Part shown: positions 61,908 to 64,000 of the stretch, one piece after another | Numbering within the stretch: position 1 is the first letter of the stretch | Layout: each line of letters opens with the position of its first letter | Assembly (NCBI RefSeq): GCF_003182355.1 | Contig: NZ_QGTW01000021.1 | Location: 1-64,000, forward strand | Length of the DNA: 64,000 bases | Direction of reading: 5' to 3' | Source of the DNA: Cytobacillus oceanisediminis | GTDB taxonomy: Bacteria; Bacillota; Bacilli; Bacillales; Cytobacillaceae | Made by a program: the position numbers and the translations under genes | The notes under the pieces: generated by a model | The model's database searches: none | Told to the model about the DNA's origin: nothing | What the model saw: the letters and a program-made list of their open reading frames with translations, nothing else

Positions 61908-62966
61908 ATGTTATCTGAACAGAAAGTTAGTGAAGTTTTAAGCGGAGTAAAGGAACCATTTATACATAGAACGTTAGGCGAACTAAATGCGATTGAAGAA
62001 ATTAAAATTAAAGAAGAAAAGAACCATGTCAGCGTAAAGATCCAGATTGCCAAAACAGGTACCGCTGAACAGCTTCAGCTTCAAACACAAATTGTAAGCC
62101 TTTTAAAAGAAGCAGGAGCGGCAACAGTCGGCATCCGCTTCAGCGAGCTTCCTGAAGAAGTTTTATCACAATACAGAGAGTCTGCATCTGAGGAAGATAA
62201 AGGTTTACTTTCTCCAGGCAATAAAACTGAATTTATTGCAATTGCAAGCGGAAAGGGCGGGGTTGGCAAATCCACCGTTTCCGTAAACCTAGCAGTATCC
62301 CTTGCAAGATTGGGCAAGAAGGTTGGCCTTATTGATGCCGATATTTATGGATTCAGCGTTCCTGATATGATGGGAATAACAAAGCGACCTGTTGTCAGGG
62401 GAGAAAGAATTCTTCCAGTAGAGCGCTTTGGGGTAAAAGTCATTTCAATGGGATTCTTTGTCGAAGATAATGCGCCAATTATCTGGAGAGGCCCAATGCT
62501 TGGGAAAATGCTGAACAGCTTCTTTAATGAAGTAGAGTGGGGCGAGCTTGATTACCTGCTTCTTGACTTGCCGCCAGGAACAGGCGATGTTGCCCTGGAT
62601 GTGCACACAATGCTGCCGTCCTGCAAAGAAATTGTTGTTACAACACCGCATCCGACTGCGGCCTTTGTTGCTGCGCGTGCTGGTGCTATGGCGCTTCGGA
62701 CAGAACATGAGATCTTAGGTGTTATTGAAAACATGGCATATTTTGAAAGCAAATTGACTGGAGAGAGAGAGCATGTCTTTGGCCAAGGCGGCGGAGAAAA
62801 GCTAGCTGATGAACTTAGAACGGAAGTTTTAGGCCAGCTTCCGCTTCAACAGCCTGATTGGAATGAAGAAGACTTCGCTCCATCCATTTATGAAAAAGAC
62901 CATAAGCTTGGGCAAGTTTATACGGATATCGCGCGGAAAGTTATTCAAGCAGTTGAAAGCAAGTAA
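61908..62966 (+). CDS. salA: SalA, Mrp/ApbC-family P-loop ATPase
   Basis: Mrp-family proteins carry iron-sulfur clusters; in B. subtilis SalA (YbaL) also represses scoC and so affects exoprotease genes. The 352-aa protein has an N-terminal MIP18-like domain (about 1-90) and an ATPase domain with the deviant Walker A GKGGVGKST (115-123), DADIYGFSVPDM and LDLPPGTGD. ATG 61908 after AAAGGCGGGTG gives the B. subtilis length. The frame extended to 61833 is not conserved. Confidence 0.94.
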   Translation: MLSEQKVSEVLSGVKEPFIHRTLGELNAIEEIKIKEEKNHVSVKIQIAKTGTAEQLQLQTQIVSLLKEAGAATVGIRFSELPEEVLSQYRESASEEDKGLLSPGNKTEFIAIASGKGGVGKSTVSVNLAVSLARLGKKVGLIDADIYGFSVPDMMGITKRPVVRGERILPVERFGVKVISMGFFVEDNAPIIWRGPMLGKMLNSFFNEVEWGELDYLLLDLPPGTGDVALDVHTMLPSCKEIVVTTPHPTAAFVAARAGAMALRTEHEILGVIENMAYFESKLTGEREHVFGQGGGEKLADELRTEVLGQLPLQQPDWNEEDFAPSIYEKDHKLGQVYTDIARKVIQAVESK

Positions 62967-62970
62967 TATA

Positions 62971-63006
62971 AATACCTCTTCCAGTTGTGGGGGAGGTATT
63001 TTTTTT
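62971..63006 (+). terminator. Terminator after salA
   Basis: AATACCTC (62971-62978) pairs with GAGGTATT (62993-63000) over a loop with CCAGTTGTGGG, followed by seven T. It faces the gerD terminator from the other strand. Confidence 0.9.
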
Positions 63007-63008
63007 AG

Positions 63009-63042
63009 AAAATAAAAAAGCGGCAAGAAAATTGCCGCTTCT
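63009..63042 (-). terminator. Terminator of gerD
   Basis: On the minus strand AAGCGGCAA-TTTTC-TTGCCGCTT is followed by TTTTATTTTC. It lies just after the gerD stop and back to back with the salA terminator. Confidence 0.92.
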
Positions 63043-63052
63043 TACCCAGTAA

Positions 63053-63706
63053 TTAAGCTCCGCCGCCTTCTCCACCGCCACCGCCTTGGCCTCCACCACC
63101 TTGGCCGCCGCCGCCACCGTCTTGGCCGCCGCCTTCTCCGCCACCCTGCTGTTCTCCGCCTTTAACTTCTTCAGCAGCTTTAAGAAGGAGATCCTGGATT
63201 TTGGCTTTAAAGAGCGGGCTTTCAAATGTTTCAGTTACTACCTTTTGCAAGTGCTCCCGATACTCTTTGCTTTTAAGAACGTTGGTTACTTCTTTCTCAA
63301 GCTCAGGATCCTTTAGTACCTCTATCATCATTCCTCGATATTCAGGATCCTTCATTAGATCCTTTAAAAGCTGTTCATTTTCCTTTTGCATGCTTTTTGC
63401 CATACTTTCAGCAAACTTTGGATCATCAAAAGACTTCTTCCAAAATTCTGTGCCTTTTTCAGAGGTCAAAGTTTTCTCAATTGTTTCAGCTACAATCTTT
63501 TGGTCCATGACTAGCTTCTGCTGCATCTTTTCATCTGCCATTAATTCTTCAATGGCTTTTTTTCCTTCATCTGTCTTCAATATATCTACAACCATTTTTT
63601 TAGTTTGCTCATAATCCATTTGGCCGCCGCCGGTTTCACCCTGGCCGCAGCCTGATATGAATAACACAATTGCAAATGGCAGGAGCAAACGGAATTTTTT
63701 TAGCAT
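63053..63706 (-). CDS. gerD: GerD, spore germination lipoprotein
   Basis: GerD is a lipoprotein of the spore inner membrane that clusters germinant receptors. The 217-aa product has a signal sequence with the lipobox ISGC (lipidated Cys20), the helical domain (MDYEQTKKMVVDILKTDEGK onward) matching B. subtilis GerD, and an added C-terminal tail at 183-217 in which 25 of 35 residues are Gly, the rest mostly Gln and Glu. ATG 63706 has AAAGGAGC 8 nt upstream; the frame to 63760 is rejected. The only minus-strand gene. Confidence 0.93.
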   Translation of the reverse strand: MLKKFRLLLPFAIVLFISGCGQGETGGGQMDYEQTKKMVVDILKTDEGKKAIEELMADEKMQQKLVMDQKIVAETIEKTLTSEKGTEFWKKSFDDPKFAESMAKSMQKENEQLLKDLMKDPEYRGMMIEVLKDPELEKEVTNVLKSKEYREHLQKVVTETFESPLFKAKIQDLLLKAAEEVKGGEQQGGGEGGGQDGGGGGQGGGGQGGGGGEGGGA

Positions 63707-63872
63707 AGGTGAAGCTCCTTTCAGAGGTGTCCTTAACTTTAGAATGAAGAAAATCAGCAAATATTATGCGCTGCAAATACAATGCCTAGATTTTTCAAAC
63801 TTTGGTTGGTACAATCATAAGGAGGTAATGTCCTAAAAGGAATGAATTTAATTATTATGGGGGAAAAATAAA
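63707..63872. other. Divergent gerD-kbaA intergenic region
   Basis: Holds an extended -10 (TGGTACAAT, 63807-63815) that could serve kbaA, though no -35 is clear. AAGGAGGTAATG at 63819-63830 opens a three-codon frame (ATG TCC TAA), and ATG 63842 opens a nine-codon frame ending 1 nt before the kbaA start. Either could be a leader peptide; equally likely chance. Confidence 0.35.
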
Positions 63873-64000
63873 TTGACTAGCCGTAATTGGGTAAAGCTTT
63901 TTATATCAACTCTTTTAGTTGGCGGTTTAACAACTGGAGTTGTAGGATTTATTGTTCGATGGGAAGAATTTGCACCTCTTTTCACTGATTTTGATATTCT
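63873..64000 (+). CDS. kbaA: KbaA, KinB signalling membrane protein (partial, 5' end)
   Basis: Only the first 42 codons are in the window. The start TTG 63873 (MTSRNWVKLFISTLLVGG) has GGGGG about 9 nt upstream, and the first hydrophobic helix runs from about residue 8 to 27. Identity rests on the position after gerD and on similarity to the KbaA N-terminus, which activates the KinB sporulation kinase in B. subtilis. The gene continues past the right edge. Confidence 0.75.
   Translation, partial: MTSRNWVKLFISTLLVGGLTTGVVGFIVRWEEFAPLFTDFDI

Noticed and set aside
63053..63150. CRISPR-like or minisatellite locus
   Set aside because: The repetitive GC-rich bases encode the glycine tail of GerD in frame and have no spacer structure.

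Overview
This window is a stretch of chromosome from a low-GC, endospore-forming Bacillaceae bacterium (Bacillus sensu lato; a Cytobacillus/Mesobacillus-type relative is possible, but I cannot fix the genus). The basis is gene order nearly identical to the Bacillus subtilis region from the rRNA operon before ctsR to gerD/kbaA, strong AGGAGG-type ribosome binding sites, frequent TTG/GTG starts (ctsR, mcsB, sigH, rplK, rpoB, rpoC, rpsC, rpsN, adk, rpsI, ybaK, cwlD, kbaA), sporulation/germination genes (sigH, cwlD, gerD, kbaA) and Bacillaceae-type intergenic repeats. All genes are on the + strand except gerD.

Layout. 1-370: end of an rRNA operon (23S 3' end, 5S, terminator). 372-5620: gap with a 20-bp repeat array, then the CtsR-controlled ctsR-mcsA-mcsB-clpC proteolysis operon. 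5.9-11.0 kb: radA, disA, yacL, ispD, ispF. 11.3-17.1 kb: gltX, a cysteine T-box, cysE-cysS-mrnC-rlmB-rae1. 17.2-19.3 kb: sigH, rpmG, secE, nusG. 19.5-22.7 kb: rplK, rplA, rplJ, rplL with autoregulatory-type leaders, then ybxB. 23.2-35.4 kb: rpoB, rpoC, rplGB, rpsL, rpsG, fusA, tuf. A roughly 1-kb gap with a 51-bp tandem repeat separates tuf from the S10-spc-alpha supercluster (36.4-51.4 kb), which carries rpsJ to rplQ with secY, adk, map, a KOW protein, infA and rpoA. 51.9-56.2 kb: EcfA1-EcfA2-EcfT transporter module, truA, rplM, rpsI. 56.8-60.3 kb: proline synthesis genes proI-proB-proA, absent from this place in B. subtilis. 60.4-64.0 kb: ybaK, cwlD, salA, convergent gerD, and the start of kbaA.

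Function. Most of the window builds the transcription and translation machinery, with quality control (ClpC/McsB, DisA, RadA, Rae1), isoprenoid precursor and cysteine/proline synthesis, and the start of sporulation (SigH, KbaA) and spore germination (CwlD, GerD).

The protein-coding content is conventional and I see no new multi-gene system. The unusual signals are between the genes: two tandem repeat arrays (466-580; 35674-35875), several inverted-repeat elements inserted in leaders of essential operons (before gltX, cysE, secE and rpoB), twin 26-nt hairpins before rplK and rplA, a leader before proB with competing pairings, tandem terminators with no gene between rplQ and ecfA1, and a glycine-rich tail on GerD.
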